Below are positions 8,411 to 17,250 of a stretch of DNA of 64,000 nt, piece after piece. The translations under genes and the position numbers were made by a program. Position 1 is the stretch's first letter; each line of letters opens with the position of its first letter. The notes below the pieces were generated by a model, which saw nothing but the letters and a program-made list of their open reading frames with translations, was not told where the DNA came from and ran no database searches. This stretch comes from Paenibacillus sp. cl123 (lineage in GTDB: Bacteria; Bacillota; Bacilli; Paenibacillales; NBRC-103111), in assembly GCF_900101595.1 (NCBI RefSeq), contig NZ_FMYY01000002.1:1-64000 (forward strand), written 5' to 3'.

Positions 8411-8673
8411 CTTTGGCGTTTCTTGCGGAAGCGGGGAGCGACGTAATTACGCTTGCGGTCGCGGAAAAAAATCCAGCCTCCGATAAAGGCTACTCCCAGG
8501 CCGAATAAGACGATGCCGAGCAGCAGCTTCCACCACAGGATGCTGCCGTCTCCGCCGGAGGTTTCGAATTGGGCGAACCAGGCGTCCTTCATGGCAAGAA
8601 ATCCGTACGTCGCCATAAGGCCGGGAATGACGAGCAGCAGCATCGCGATAAAACGTTGAATAACGGCTTTCAT
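8404..8673 (-). CDS. DUF2627 family membrane protein (YqzF-like)
   Basis: An 89-residue protein with two membrane segments (about 5-25 and 52-72) and a strongly basic tail (PRFRKKRQRR), matching the DUF2627 family of Bacillus and Paenibacillus. Function is unknown. The start at 8673 has AAGGAG 7 bases upstream; the longer frame to 8757 has no such signal. It is divergent from the branched-chain 2-oxoacid dehydrogenase cluster, as yqzF-type genes often are. Confidence 0.82.
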   Translation of the reverse strand: MKAVIQRFIAMLLLVIPGLMATYGFLAMKDAWFAQFETSGGDGSILWWKLLLGIVLFGLGVAFIGGWIFFRDRKRNYVAPRFRKKRQRR

Positions 8674-8836
8674 GGTGCAACTCCTTAAGTACGGCGATTG
8701 AGCGTTTGCGATTGCATATACTCTCCTAACGTTATCACACTTTGGGCCGGAATTCATGCCATTTCACAAAATGGACTATATTTCCGCAGGCGAATAGAGT
8801 TACAATAAGAAAACCATGGAATCGGGAGGGTTCGCG

Positions 8837-10258
8837 ATGTCACAATCATTTGATACGATCGTGCTGGGCGGGGGAATTGGAGGCTATACCGCCGCTATCC
8901 GGGCGTCTCAGCTCGGCAAAACCGTTGCGATCGTGGAACAGGATAAGCTGGGAGGAACATGCCTGCACCGGGGATGCATCCCCAGCAAAGCGCTGCTGCG
9001 CAGCGCGGAGCTGTTCGCCCTCATGCAGGAGAGCGGACGGTTCGGCATAGAAGCCGAAGCGGTCCGGGTCGATTATGCGAAGGTCAGCCAGCGCAAGCAA
9101 GCGATCGTCGATCAGCTGTACCAAGGCGTTCAATATTTGATGAAAAAGCATAAAATTACGGTGTTCCAGGGTAAAGGACGTATTATCGGGCCATCGATTT
9201 TCTCGCCGCGAAGCGGAACGGTCTCGGTAGAGCAAGCAGACGGCGAAATTTTGAATTTGCTGCCGGACAAGCTGATCATCGCTACGGGCTCGCGCCCGCG
9301 TTCTCTGCCGGGTCTTGAGACGGACGGGGTCCGCGTGCTGAACAGCGACGAAGCGCTGCGGATGGAGCGGCTGCCCCAGTCGGCTCTGATTGTCGGAGGG
9401 GGCGTCATCGGCGTGGAGTGGGCTTCGATGCTAAGCGATTTCGGCGTCCAAGTGACGATCGTGGAATTTGCCCAGCGGCTGCTGCCCGGAGAGGACGAAG
9501 AGGTGTCCCGCGAGCTGGAGCGCATCTTGAAGAAACGCGGCGTGACGATACGCACCGGGGCAGCCGTGCAGACCGAGTCGGTCGTTCGGCAGCCGGACGG
9601 CGTCAAGCTGGCCGTAAAAAGACGCGAGGAGCTGGAAGAGCTGGAAGCCGAAGTCGTGCTTGTATGCGTAGGCCGGCAGGCCAATATCGAGGATATCGGG
9701 CTGCATGCGACGGATATCAAGGTGGAGAACGGCTTCATCAAGGTGAACGCCAATATGCAAACCGCCGAATCTCATATTTACGCTGTCGGCGACTGCATCG
9801 GCGGGCTGCAGCTGGCTCATGCGGCTGCTCATGAAGGCATTGCTGCGGCCGAGCACGGCAGCGGGCAGGCGGTACATCGGGTCGAGGCTCATCAGGTGCC
9901 GCGCTGCGTCTACTCCAGGCCCGAGATTGCCAGCATCGGCTTGACCGAAAGCCATGCCAAGGACCAGGGACGCAAGGTGAAGACGGCGAAGCTGGCCTTC
10001 CAGGGGCTGGGCAAGGCGCAAATATTGGGGGAAACGGACGGCTTTGTCAAGGTGATCGCCGATGAGGAGTCCGGGGATATCGTCGGCGTGCATATGATCG
10101 GCGCTCACGTGACCGACTACATAGCCGAGGCTTCGCTGGCTCAACTGCTCCAGGCGACGCCATGGGAGGTCGGGCAGACGATTCATCCGCATCCGACATT
10201 GTCCGAAATTCTCGGCGAAGCGATGCTGGCGGTGGATGGGAAAGCGATCAGCTTCTAG
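8837..10258 (+). CDS. lpdV: Dihydrolipoyl dehydrogenase (E3)
   Basis: A 473-residue flavoprotein disulfide reductase. It has the FAD-binding GGGIGGYTAA at the N-terminus, the redox-active pair in GGTCLHRGCIPSK (about 38-50), a second nucleotide-binding loop VGGGVIGVEWASM, the FAD motif IYAVGDCIGG, and the C-terminal HPHPTLSE that supplies the catalytic His-Glu. It reoxidises dihydrolipoamide on the E2 of 2-oxoacid dehydrogenases using NAD+. Start 8837 has GGGAGG 6 bases upstream; an ATG at 8816 does not. Position before bkdAA-AB-B indicates the branched-chain complex. The bcd, ptb, buk and bkdR genes found beside lpdV in Bacillus are absent here. Confidence 0.93.
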   Translation: MSQSFDTIVLGGGIGGYTAAIRASQLGKTVAIVEQDKLGGTCLHRGCIPSKALLRSAELFALMQESGRFGIEAEAVRVDYAKVSQRKQAIVDQLYQGVQYLMKKHKITVFQGKGRIIGPSIFSPRSGTVSVEQADGEILNLLPDKLIIATGSRPRSLPGLETDGVRVLNSDEALRMERLPQSALIVGGGVIGVEWASMLSDFGVQVTIVEFAQRLLPGEDEEVSRELERILKKRGVTIRTGAAVQTESVVRQPDGVKLAVKRREELEELEAEVVLVCVGRQANIEDIGLHATDIKVENGFIKVNANMQTAESHIYAVGDCIGGLQLAHAAAHEGIAAAEHGSGQAVHRVEAHQVPRCVYSRPEIASIGLTESHAKDQGRKVKTAKLAFQGLGKAQILGETDGFVKVIADEESGDIVGVHMIGAHVTDYIAEASLAQLLQATPWEVGQTIHPHPTLSEILGEAMLAVDGKAISF

Positions 10259-10270
10259 CTGAAGCAAAAA

Positions 10271-10299
10271 TTGTGTTCATAACCGAATCCGATTATAAT
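10271..10299 (+). promoter_or_regulatory. Candidate sigma-A promoter before bkdAA
   Basis: TTGTGT (10271-10276), a 17-base spacer and a perfect TATAAT (10294-10299) lie in the 155-base gap between lpdV and bkdAA. The -35 box is poor. It suggests that the E1/E2 genes can be expressed separately from lpdV. No sigma-54 type -24/-12 element was found in either gap. Confidence 0.45.
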
Positions 10300-10413
10300 A
10301 TACATATAGCGTCAAGTATTAGCACCAGGTAATAAGAATAGCTGCTATACTTTGCGCTTTCCGAACTCGCTCTGCGGGCGAGCCATCGAAATAGTCAAGG
10401 AGGCGGTTGCCCC

Positions 10414-11427
10414 ATGTCCATCGGACAAAAACAGATGCATCACCAGCTCGGACTGACGGATGAACAAGTCATCGAGATGTACACATACATGCTGAAGGCG
10501 CGCATGTTCGACGAGCGCTGCTTCCTGCTCCAGCGCTCGGGCAAGATCCCGTTCCACGTATCGGGCATCGGGCAGGAGACGGCCCAGGTTGCTGCTGCTT
10601 ATGCGCTTAAGAAAGGAACGGACTATTTTCTTCCCTACTACCGTGATTATGGCTTTGTACTTACTGTCGGCATGACGCTGCGCGAGCTTCTGCTGTCGGT
10701 GTTTCTTAAGGCCGAGGACCCGAACAGCGGCGGCCGGCAGCTCCCCGGTCACTTCGGCTCCAAGAAATTGAACATCGTCACCGGCTCCTCCCCTGTGACG
10801 ACTCAAGTTCCTCACGCCGTCGGCTTTGCGCTGGGAGCCAAGCTGCAGCGAAAGGAGTTCGTTTCCTTCGTCACCTTCGGCGACGGGTCGAGCAACCAGG
10901 GGGACTTCCATGAGGGCTGCAACTTCGCAGGGGTTCACAAGCTCCCCGTCATCTTCATGTGCGAAAACAATCAGTACGCGATCTCGGTTCCTCTCCACAA
11001 GCAGACGGCCGGCAGCATTGCCGAGCGGGCGTTAGGCTACGGCTTTCCCGGGGTCAAGGTGGACGGCCGGGATGCGCTGGAAGTATACCGCGTCGTGAAG
11101 GAGGCGCGCGAGCGTGCGCTGCGCGGCGAAGGACCGACCCTGATCGAAGCGGTTATGTACCGGATTTCGCCGCATTCCACCTCGGACAACGACCTCCTGT
11201 ACCGGACGCGCGAGGAAGTGGAAACGAACCGGGAGCGGGACGGCATACCGCGCTTGCGGAATTATATGATAAGCTGCGGCATCTGGTCGGAGGACCGGGA
11301 AGCGGAGCTTGCCGCGCAAATCAAGCAGGAGCTGACCGAAGCGACGGATTACGCGGAGCAGGCGCCGCATCCGGCATCCGAGGATACGCTGCTCCATGTA
11401 TACGGTGATGGGGGAGGGTTACAGTAA
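10414..11427 (+). CDS. bkdAA: Branched-chain 2-oxoacid dehydrogenase E1, alpha subunit
   Basis: A 337-residue E1-alpha with the thiamine diphosphate motif GDGSSNQG (from about residue 156) closing with CENNQYAIS, and the regulatory-loop-like YRISPHSTSDND near residue 250. With the beta subunit it decarboxylates the 2-oxoacids of Val, Leu and Ile and loads the acyl group onto lipoyl-E2, which supplies primers for branched fatty acids. AAGGAGG lies 10 bases before the ATG. The stop overlaps the bkdAB start by one base (TAATG). Confidence 0.92.
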   Translation: MSIGQKQMHHQLGLTDEQVIEMYTYMLKARMFDERCFLLQRSGKIPFHVSGIGQETAQVAAAYALKKGTDYFLPYYRDYGFVLTVGMTLRELLLSVFLKAEDPNSGGRQLPGHFGSKKLNIVTGSSPVTTQVPHAVGFALGAKLQRKEFVSFVTFGDGSSNQGDFHEGCNFAGVHKLPVIFMCENNQYAISVPLHKQTAGSIAERALGYGFPGVKVDGRDALEVYRVVKEARERALRGEGPTLIEAVMYRISPHSTSDNDLLYRTREEVETNRERDGIPRLRNYMISCGIWSEDREAELAAQIKQELTEATDYAEQAPHPASEDTLLHVYGDGGGLQ

Positions 11428-12410
11428 TGGCGGCTATCACTTACCTCGAAGCGATCCGTACGGCTATGAAAGAAGAGATGGAACGCGATGAGCATGTATT
11501 TGTTCTTGGAGAGGACGTCGGCAAGAAGGGCGGCGTTTTGAATACGACAAAAGGACTGTACGAGCTCTTCGGAGAGGAGCGGGTCATGGATACCCCTCTC
11601 GCCGAATCGGCGATAGCAGGCGTGGCGATCGGCGCCGCCATGTACGGGCTGAGACCGGTGGCCGAGATGCAGTATGCGGACTTTATGTTCCCGGCGACGA
11701 ACCAGATTATTAGCGAAGCTTCGCTTATCCGGTACCGTTCCAACAACGACTGGAATTGTCCGGTCGTCATCCGCGCGCCATACGGGGCAACCGGCGGCGG
11801 AGCGCTGTATCACTCGCAATGTCCGGAGGGCGTATTTTTCGGAATTCCTGGGCTTAAGATCGTAGCTCCCTCGGACCCCTACGATGCCAAAGGGCTGCTG
11901 AAGGCCGCCATCCGCGATGAGGACCCTGTCCTGTACTTCGAGCATAAGAAATGTTATCTGAGCGTGACCGGCGAAGTGCCGGACGAGGACTATATCGTGC
12001 CGATCGGCAAAGCTAAAGTAAAACGCGAGGGGACGGATATTACCGTCATCTCGTACGGCATAACCGTGCAGTATGCGCTGAAGGCGGCCGAGGAGCTTGC
12101 CGAAGAGGGCATCAGCGCTCACGTCCTGGACCTGCGGACGCTGCAGCCGCTGGATAAGGATGCGGTACTTGAGGCGGCAGCCAAGACGGGCAAGGTGCTG
12201 ATCGTTCACGAGGCGAACAAGACAGGCGGCGTCGGCGGCGAGATATCCGCGCTCATCGCCGAGGAGATGTTATTCGACCTGGATGCGCCGATCATGCGCC
12301 TATGCGGGCCGGATACGCCGGCCGTCGGGATGAACCCGGTCATGGAGAAGTTTTACCTGCTTAACACGGACAAAATCAAGGAAGCGATGCGCAAGCTCGC
12401 TGAATTTTAG
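11427..12410 (+). CDS. bkdAB: Branched-chain 2-oxoacid dehydrogenase E1, beta subunit
   Basis: A 327-residue transketolase-like subunit. VLGEDVGKKGGV near residue 26 and DTPLAESAIAG near 55 are E1-beta hallmarks; the C-terminal domain holds SYG and VHEANKTGGVG. It forms the alpha2beta2 E1 with BkdAA. A GGAGGG ribosome-binding site lies inside the end of bkdAA, so the two are translationally coupled and made in equal amounts. Confidence 0.92.
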   Translation: MAAITYLEAIRTAMKEEMERDEHVFVLGEDVGKKGGVLNTTKGLYELFGEERVMDTPLAESAIAGVAIGAAMYGLRPVAEMQYADFMFPATNQIISEASLIRYRSNNDWNCPVVIRAPYGATGGGALYHSQCPEGVFFGIPGLKIVAPSDPYDAKGLLKAAIRDEDPVLYFEHKKCYLSVTGEVPDEDYIVPIGKAKVKREGTDITVISYGITVQYALKAAEELAEEGISAHVLDLRTLQPLDKDAVLEAAAKTGKVLIVHEANKTGGVGGEISALIAEEMLFDLDAPIMRLCGPDTPAVGMNPVMEKFYLLNTDKIKEAMRKLAEF

Positions 12411-12514
12411 TAGGGAGATTACAGGCACGCGGTGAGGCGGCCGCTGCGGGGGCGGCCTGGCATGGTTCGGCGACAAGCAGGAGCCGCCGGTGCATTGTGG
12501 GGAGGAATAGCCAA

Positions 12515-13900
12515 ATGGGCGACAGTATGAAGGGGACCGAGGTTACGGTTCCGCATCTGGCCGAAAGCCTGGTATCGGCCACCATAGGCAAGTGGCTGAA
12601 AAAGCCGGGAGACTATATCGAGCAATACGATGTATTATGCGAGCTTATTACTGAGAAAATTACCGTGGAGATGCCGTCGCCGATCGAAGGAAAGCTGATC
12701 CGTCTGCTCGCGGCCGACGGCGAAACGGCGGCAGTCGGTCAGGCGATCTGCCTTATCGAAGAGCCGGGGGCGGCGGGAGCGGCCGAGCCAACAGGAGCCG
12801 CCCCTCAGCAGGCGGCGGCCGACAGCGCGAACCGGCCGGCAGCGGCGGTGCAAGTAGCGGGCGGCGGGCCGATGAGCGGCCGGTATTCGCCTGCGGTGCT
12901 CAAGCTCGCAGCCGAGCATCGCATCGAGCTTTCCCAGGTTGCAGGTACCGGAGCGGGAGGGAGAGTGACGCGCAAGGACGTGGAAGCTGCCGTCGCAGCC
13001 GGAGGCACAGGGGGCCGGACGCCGTCCCGGCAGCCGGGTCAGTCCGTCGCTGAGGCCAACCGAGAAGCGGCGCAGGCGGCTGCGGAGGAGGGTGTGTTTA
13101 TCGCGAATCCGCCCAAGATGCCGGTCCGCTCCAGCGGCCTGCATTTGTCCGAAAACCCGCCTCTGCCGAATATTGAAGTCGAAGGTCAGCAGCTGGCGGG
13201 CCGGGGCGAATATCTGGTCGATGTCACGCCGATCCGCAATGCGATCGCCAGCAAGATGAAGCAAAGCAAGTCGGAAATTCCGCATGCCTGGACGATGATC
13301 GAGGTGGATGTGACGAATCTGGTGACGCTGCGCAATAAGCTGAAGGGCGAATTCATGCGCGAGGAAGGCATTAACTTGACTTACCTGGCATTTCTGCTGA
13401 AGGCTGTCGTGAACGCGATCAAGGATTACCCGATCATGAACTCCGTTTGGGCGACCGATAAAATTATCGTGAAGCGGGATATCAACATTTCGCTGGCGGT
13501 AGGCACGGAGGATTTCCTCGTGACGCCGGTCATCAAGAAAGCGGATCAGCTCAATATCGCGGGTCTGGCCAGGGAAATCGACGGTTTGACGCGCCGGGCG
13601 CGGACGGGGAAACTGACGCTTGACGAGATGCAGGGGGGCACCTTCACGGTGAATAATACCGGCTCGTTCGGTTCGATCCTCTCGTATCCGGTCATCAATT
13701 ATCCGCAGGCGGCCATTTTGTCCTTCGAATCTATCGTGAAGCGGCCGGTCGTTATTCAGGATATGATCGCGGTTCGCTCCATGGTCAACCTGTGTCTGTC
13801 GCTCGATCACCGGATATTGGACGGTATCGTATGCGGCCGGTTCCTGCAGCGGGTGAAGGAAAATCTGGAGAGCTACAATCAGGAGACCAAGCTGTATTGA
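12515..13900 (+). CDS. bkdB: Branched-chain 2-oxoacid dehydrogenase E2, dihydrolipoyl acyltransferase
   Basis: A 461-residue E2 with one N-terminal lipoyl domain (the lipoylated Lys is in ITEKITVEM, about residue 47), an Ala/Pro/Gly-rich linker, an E3/E1-binding domain (about 126-160, ending GAGGRVTRKDVEAAV), a second linker, and a CoA-dependent acyltransferase domain with DHRILDG near residue 431. Start 12515 has GGGGAGGA 8 bases upstream; the GTG at 12497 has none. The roughly 100-base gap after bkdAB holds a GC-rich hairpin (GGCCGC/GCGGCC around 12438-12459) that might tune E2 level. Confidence 0.92.
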   Translation: MGDSMKGTEVTVPHLAESLVSATIGKWLKKPGDYIEQYDVLCELITEKITVEMPSPIEGKLIRLLAADGETAAVGQAICLIEEPGAAGAAEPTGAAPQQAAADSANRPAAAVQVAGGGPMSGRYSPAVLKLAAEHRIELSQVAGTGAGGRVTRKDVEAAVAAGGTGGRTPSRQPGQSVAEANREAAQAAAEEGVFIANPPKMPVRSSGLHLSENPPLPNIEVEGQQLAGRGEYLVDVTPIRNAIASKMKQSKSEIPHAWTMIEVDVTNLVTLRNKLKGEFMREEGINLTYLAFLLKAVVNAIKDYPIMNSVWATDKIIVKRDINISLAVGTEDFLVTPVIKKADQLNIAGLAREIDGLTRRARTGKLTLDEMQGGTFTVNNTGSFGSILSYPVINYPQAAILSFESIVKRPVVIQDMIAVRSMVNLCLSLDHRILDGIVCGRFLQRVKENLESYNQETKLY

Positions 13901-14081
13901 TTGTGATTGCAGCCGGTAAGCCGAAGCGGCAGGACGCGGGGGACGAAAGACGGCTCATCGGCCCCCTGGAACGGTTCTCCGCCTCGGCATAAAGCCTGCT
14001 CCCGCAAGCAAGGGCGAGCAGAACGCTTGAGGGGCGGCCGACGCCAGGATGAGCAGGCAAGAGCTTGTCCGGGGGCTGAGC

Positions 14082-14177
14082 TTACAGAAAGCTGCTGACG
14101 GTCAGGAGTACGGTGGACAAAACCATCGCAATGAGCGTTACATAGACGATAACCTTGAATATAACTTTATTCTGCAT
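14082..14177 (-). CDS. prli42: Prli42-like stressosome-associated membrane miniprotein
   Basis: A 31-codon gene. The product begins MQNKVIFKVIVYV and is almost entirely one hydrophobic helix ending SSFL, the length and layout of Prli42, the Listeria miniprotein reported to anchor the stressosome (RsbR) at the membrane and conserved across Bacillota. AAAAGGAG lies 9 bases before the ATG. It stands alone, divergent from the M20 peptidase gene and convergent with bkdB. Family knowledge predicts a role in general stress sensing; whether this organism has a full stressosome cannot be seen here. Confidence 0.82.
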   Translation of the reverse strand: MQNKVIFKVIVYVTLIAMVLSTVLLTVSSFL

Positions 14178-14281
14178 AAGGAACGGCTCCTTTTCTGGGA
14201 ATAGTAGAATAAGTGGGTGCGGGAAGCTGAACGCCATCCTCAACATCTATATTAACTCATTTCGTACATAGGAGGGAAGTC

Positions 14282-15424
14282 ATGATCCAGCAAAGCCGAT
14301 TGGTTGCGGAATTTTTGGAGCTTGTTCAGATTGACAGCGAAACGAAACATGAACAGGAAATCAGCCGGGTGTTGAAGCAGAAGTTTACTTCTTACGGCTT
14401 GACGGTAGAGGAGGATGAGTCGGCCGCCCAAACCGGGCACGGCTCCAACAACCTGTTCTTTACGCTGGCAGCTTCGTCGGAAGCGGCCAAGCAGCTGCCG
14501 AAGCTGTTCTTCACTTCGCATATGGACACTGTGACGCCGGGGAAAGGGATCAAGCCGCAGGTTGGCGACGACGGTTATATCCGCAGCGACGGCACCACGA
14601 TACTCGGCAGCGACGACAAAGCGGGATTGGCCGCCATGCTCGAAGCGATCCGGGTGTTGAAGGAAACGAATGCCGAGCACGGGCAGATTCAATTCGTCAT
14701 CACCGCCGGCGAGGAGGCCGGCTTGAAGGGCTCGCGGGCGATGGACCCGTCCAAGCTGAACGCCGACTTCGGGTATGCCCTCGATTCGAACGGGACGATC
14801 GGGGATATCGCGGTGGCTGCGCCTACGCAAGCCAAGATCCATATTACGTTCCGCGGACGTTCCGCTCATGCCGGGGTAAATCCGGAGGATGGGGTAAGCG
14901 CCATTACCGTGGCTAGCAAAGCCATCGCGCGGATGCCGCTGGGCAGGGTCGACAAGGAAACGACCGCCAACATCGGCCGGTTCGAAGGCGGAGTGGAGGG
15001 AGCGACCAACATCGTCGTCGAGGTTGTCAGGCTGGAAGCGGAAGCGCGCAGTCTCACCCAGAAGCGGATGGACGAGCAGGTCGAGAGCATGCGCCAGGCT
15101 TGCCAGGCCGTCGCCGATGAGATGGGAGCGAAGCTGGAATTTCAAAGCGAGGTAATCTACCCCGCCTACATGTACGATGAGTCGGCGCCGGTCGTCAAGC
15201 TGGCTATGACCGCGCTGTCGAACATCGGCTGCAAGCCGCGCACCTTTCATTCGGGAGGCGGCAGCGACGCCAATGTGTTTAACGGCTTTGGCGTTCCGAC
15301 TGTAAATCTGGCCGTCGGTTACCTGGATATTCATACGACCAAGGAGCGCATAGCCATCTCCGATCTGGTGAAAACAACGGAGGCCGTCGTTTCGATAGTC
15401 AAGCAGGTCGCCGCTGCCCAATAA
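14282..15424 (+). CDS. M20 family metallopeptidase (peptidase-T-like)
   Basis: A 380-residue di-zinc peptidase with the expected ligands in order: His in TSHMDTV (about 80), Asp in LGSDDKAG (about 112), Glu-Glu in TAGEEAGLKG (about 143), Asp in YALDSNG, and the C-terminal His in LDIHTTKERI. The inserted dimerisation domain starts at IHITFRGRSAHAG. Closest in style to YqjE/PepT-like tripeptidases of Bacillus. GGAGGGAAG precedes the ATG. It is followed by a strong terminator, so it is probably monocistronic. Confidence 0.9.
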   Translation: MIQQSRLVAEFLELVQIDSETKHEQEISRVLKQKFTSYGLTVEEDESAAQTGHGSNNLFFTLAASSEAAKQLPKLFFTSHMDTVTPGKGIKPQVGDDGYIRSDGTTILGSDDKAGLAAMLEAIRVLKETNAEHGQIQFVITAGEEAGLKGSRAMDPSKLNADFGYALDSNGTIGDIAVAAPTQAKIHITFRGRSAHAGVNPEDGVSAITVASKAIARMPLGRVDKETTANIGRFEGGVEGATNIVVEVVRLEAEARSLTQKRMDEQVESMRQACQAVADEMGAKLEFQSEVIYPAYMYDESAPVVKLAMTALSNIGCKPRTFHSGGGSDANVFNGFGVPTVNLAVGYLDIHTTKERIAISDLVKTTEAVVSIVKQVAAAQ

Positions 15425-15441
15425 GCAAGTTCTGCCTGGAC

Positions 15442-15476
15442 AAATCGCCGCATACTTAGGTATGGGGCGATTTTTT
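15442..15476 (+). terminator. Rho-independent terminator of the M20 peptidase gene
   Basis: AAATCGCC (15442-15449) pairs with GGCGATTT (15466-15473), followed directly by a T run to 15476. Its position rules out the longer frame (from 15462) for the next gene. Confidence 0.85.
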
Positions 15477-15530
15477 GTCTGTCCGGACACAGGGTCATGG
15501 TCATGCGTCCGCCCGGAGAAGGGGGAGCTA

Positions 15531-16916
15531 ATGCGGATTGATTGGGAATGGGGGCATGTGCTTGAAGTGCTTGGGGAGCTTGAGAAGCTTGAAGAGCTTG
15601 AGAAGAAGCATGAGAATCTTGAGAAGCTGCCCGGGCAGCATGGCGGCATGCAGCAGGTGCGGGTCCTGCTGCCCGGATCGGCCCCGACTTCGGAGCTGGC
15701 GCTGCATGATCTGACCTGCTTCCCGCCGCTTGCAGCCGGAGACCGTGTGCTCGTCAACACGACGGCTGTCCGGCTTGGTCTGGGGACGGGCGGCTATCAT
15801 TTCGTGCAGGCCGTCCTACCGAAGGAGCTGCCGGCGGCGCTGCAGCCGGCAGCAGTATGCCCGTCCGCCGCCAGAAAATTCGGCTGCGGAGACTGTCTGC
15901 CGGGCGCTCCGCCGACCACTGGCACGCCGGAGAACGCCGCCGCCATGGCTTCGCCGGGCGAGCCAAGCGAGTCTGCCTCGCCTGACATCCGGCTGCATAA
16001 AGTAGAACAGGCGGGGCTCCAGGCGGAGGGCCACATCATGAAGCTGCGTTACACGTCGGCTCAGCGCGCGGTGCTGGCGGTCGAGGAACCCGGCAGCCCG
16101 CATCATGACATGCTTCGCGCAGCCGATTCGCTTGACGGCGTGCCGGTGCTGATCGGCGAGCTGCACAGCATGCTGCCGGTGGCGGCAGCTTGGCTGAGGC
16201 ATAAAGAGGCCGGACGCGGTCCCGGGTCAACCGGGCTGCGCCTGGCCTATGTCATGAGCGATGGCGGCGCCCTGCCGCTTGGCATCAGCCGTCACGCCGC
16301 CCGCCTTCGCGGGCTCGGCTGGCTTGAGGGCACCGTGACGTACGGCCATGCGTACGGCGGCGATCTGGAAGCGGTGAACAAGTTCACCGCATTGCTGGCG
16401 GCCCGGCATGTGCTGCGCGCCGGGCTGATCATCGCCGTGATGGGGCCGGGCATCGCCGGCACCGGCACGGCCTACGGCTTCAGCGGCATGGAGACCGCCG
16501 AGCTGGTCAATGCTGTGCGCGCGCTCGGCGGCCAGCCGGTCCTCATACCGCGGATCGGCTTCGCCGACAAGCGGGAGCGCCACCGCGGCCTCAGCGCCCA
16601 TACGCGGATCGCGCTCGGACCGGCCGCCCAGGCCCGAGCTGTCGTGCCGCTGCCGCTGCTTGCAGATCAGGCGAAGCGGAGCATGCTGCGCGGGCAGGAG
16701 GCGGAGGCCGCGCTGGCGGCCCGGCATGAAGTGCTGTGGCTCAGCCCGCCGCCGGCGGAAGACATCGGGCTCGCGCTGGCCGCTTACGGCCCGCCTGTTA
16801 CGACGATGGGCCGCGGTCTAGCGGAGGAGCCGGCTTTCTTCCAGGCCGTCTGTACGGCGGCCGGCCATGCCTATGAGCGTTACCTCGCCCTGCGCGCCAG
16901 CCCAAGGGACGAATAA
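15531..16916 (+). CDS. DUF3866 family protein with internal insertion
   Basis: A 461-residue protein with DUF3866 landmarks: IDWEWGHV at the start, GDRVLVNTTAVRLGLGTGGYHFV near 70-90, and a conserved C-terminal half with VTYGHAYGGDLEAVNKFTAL and GPGIAGTGTAYGFSGME. The function of the family is unknown. Two features are odd. Residues 11-33 are a Glu/Leu/Lys repeat encoded by near-identical 9-base units (about 15558-15630). Residues about 100-155 are an Ala/Pro/Ser-rich insertion with three Cys. Start 15531 has GGGGGAG just upstream. The 3' end overlaps the antisense mciZ gene by 37 bases. Confidence 0.85.
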   Translation: MRIDWEWGHVLEVLGELEKLEELEKKHENLEKLPGQHGGMQQVRVLLPGSAPTSELALHDLTCFPPLAAGDRVLVNTTAVRLGLGTGGYHFVQAVLPKELPAALQPAAVCPSAARKFGCGDCLPGAPPTTGTPENAAAMASPGEPSESASPDIRLHKVEQAGLQAEGHIMKLRYTSAQRAVLAVEEPGSPHHDMLRAADSLDGVPVLIGELHSMLPVAAAWLRHKEAGRGPGSTGLRLAYVMSDGGALPLGISRHAARLRGLGWLEGTVTYGHAYGGDLEAVNKFTALLAARHVLRAGLIIAVMGPGIAGTGTAYGFSGMETAELVNAVRALGGQPVLIPRIGFADKRERHRGLSAHTRIALGPAAQARAVVPLPLLADQAKRSMLRGQEAEAALAARHEVLWLSPPPAEDIGLALAAYGPPVTTMGRGLAEEPAFFQAVCTAAGHAYERYLALRASPRDE

Positions 16917-17101
16917 AGCTTGGCCCATCTTTTCACGGACTTTTGACTGCGAGCCCGGCTCGGCTTGATGACATGATCGATCAGATAATCGTTTAATCTC
17001 GTATGCGAATCGGCTTGTCCCGCTACCTTCTGCAAGTAATGACGAATTTCCCACCCTTTGCCTACCAAACACATTTGACTATCTTTTGCGTAAATTTTCA
17101 T
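16880..17101 (-). CDS. mciZ: MciZ-like Z-ring inhibitor, C-terminally extended
   Basis: A 73-residue protein whose first 25 residues fit MciZ, the small FtsZ-binding peptide that blocks Z-ring formation in the Bacillus mother cell: KDSQMCLVGKGWEIRHYLQ compares with the VLVGKAWEIRAKL core. Genomic position next to nudF is also as in Bacillus. It is longer than the 40-residue Bacillus peptide; the extra half is basic. The start at 17101 is chosen because GGGTGA is 7 bases upstream; a second ATG at 17107 directly abuts it. The 3' end overlaps the DUF3866 gene in antisense. Confidence 0.72.
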   Translation of the reverse strand: MKIYAKDSQMCLVGKGWEIRHYLQKVAGQADSHTRLNDYLIDHVIKPSRARSQKSVKRWAKLYSSLGLARRAR

Positions 17102-17250
17102 ATTCATTCACCCGGCTTTCATAGTTTTATAGTTCAAGCTATGCAAGGATCCCGGCGTTTATGACTGTGTGTTTTGACCTGAGGGGCGTTCTTGGGGTAC
17201 ATTGAAGCTTATATAGCCTATTACCCTTGGAGAGAAGAGAGGAATCCGAC

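Noticed and set aside
8674-8836. Possible sigma-54 promoter before lpdV, as in Bacillus bkd operons
   Set aside because: No TGGCAC-N5-TTGC-like element in the gap, and no bkdR-type activator gene nearby.
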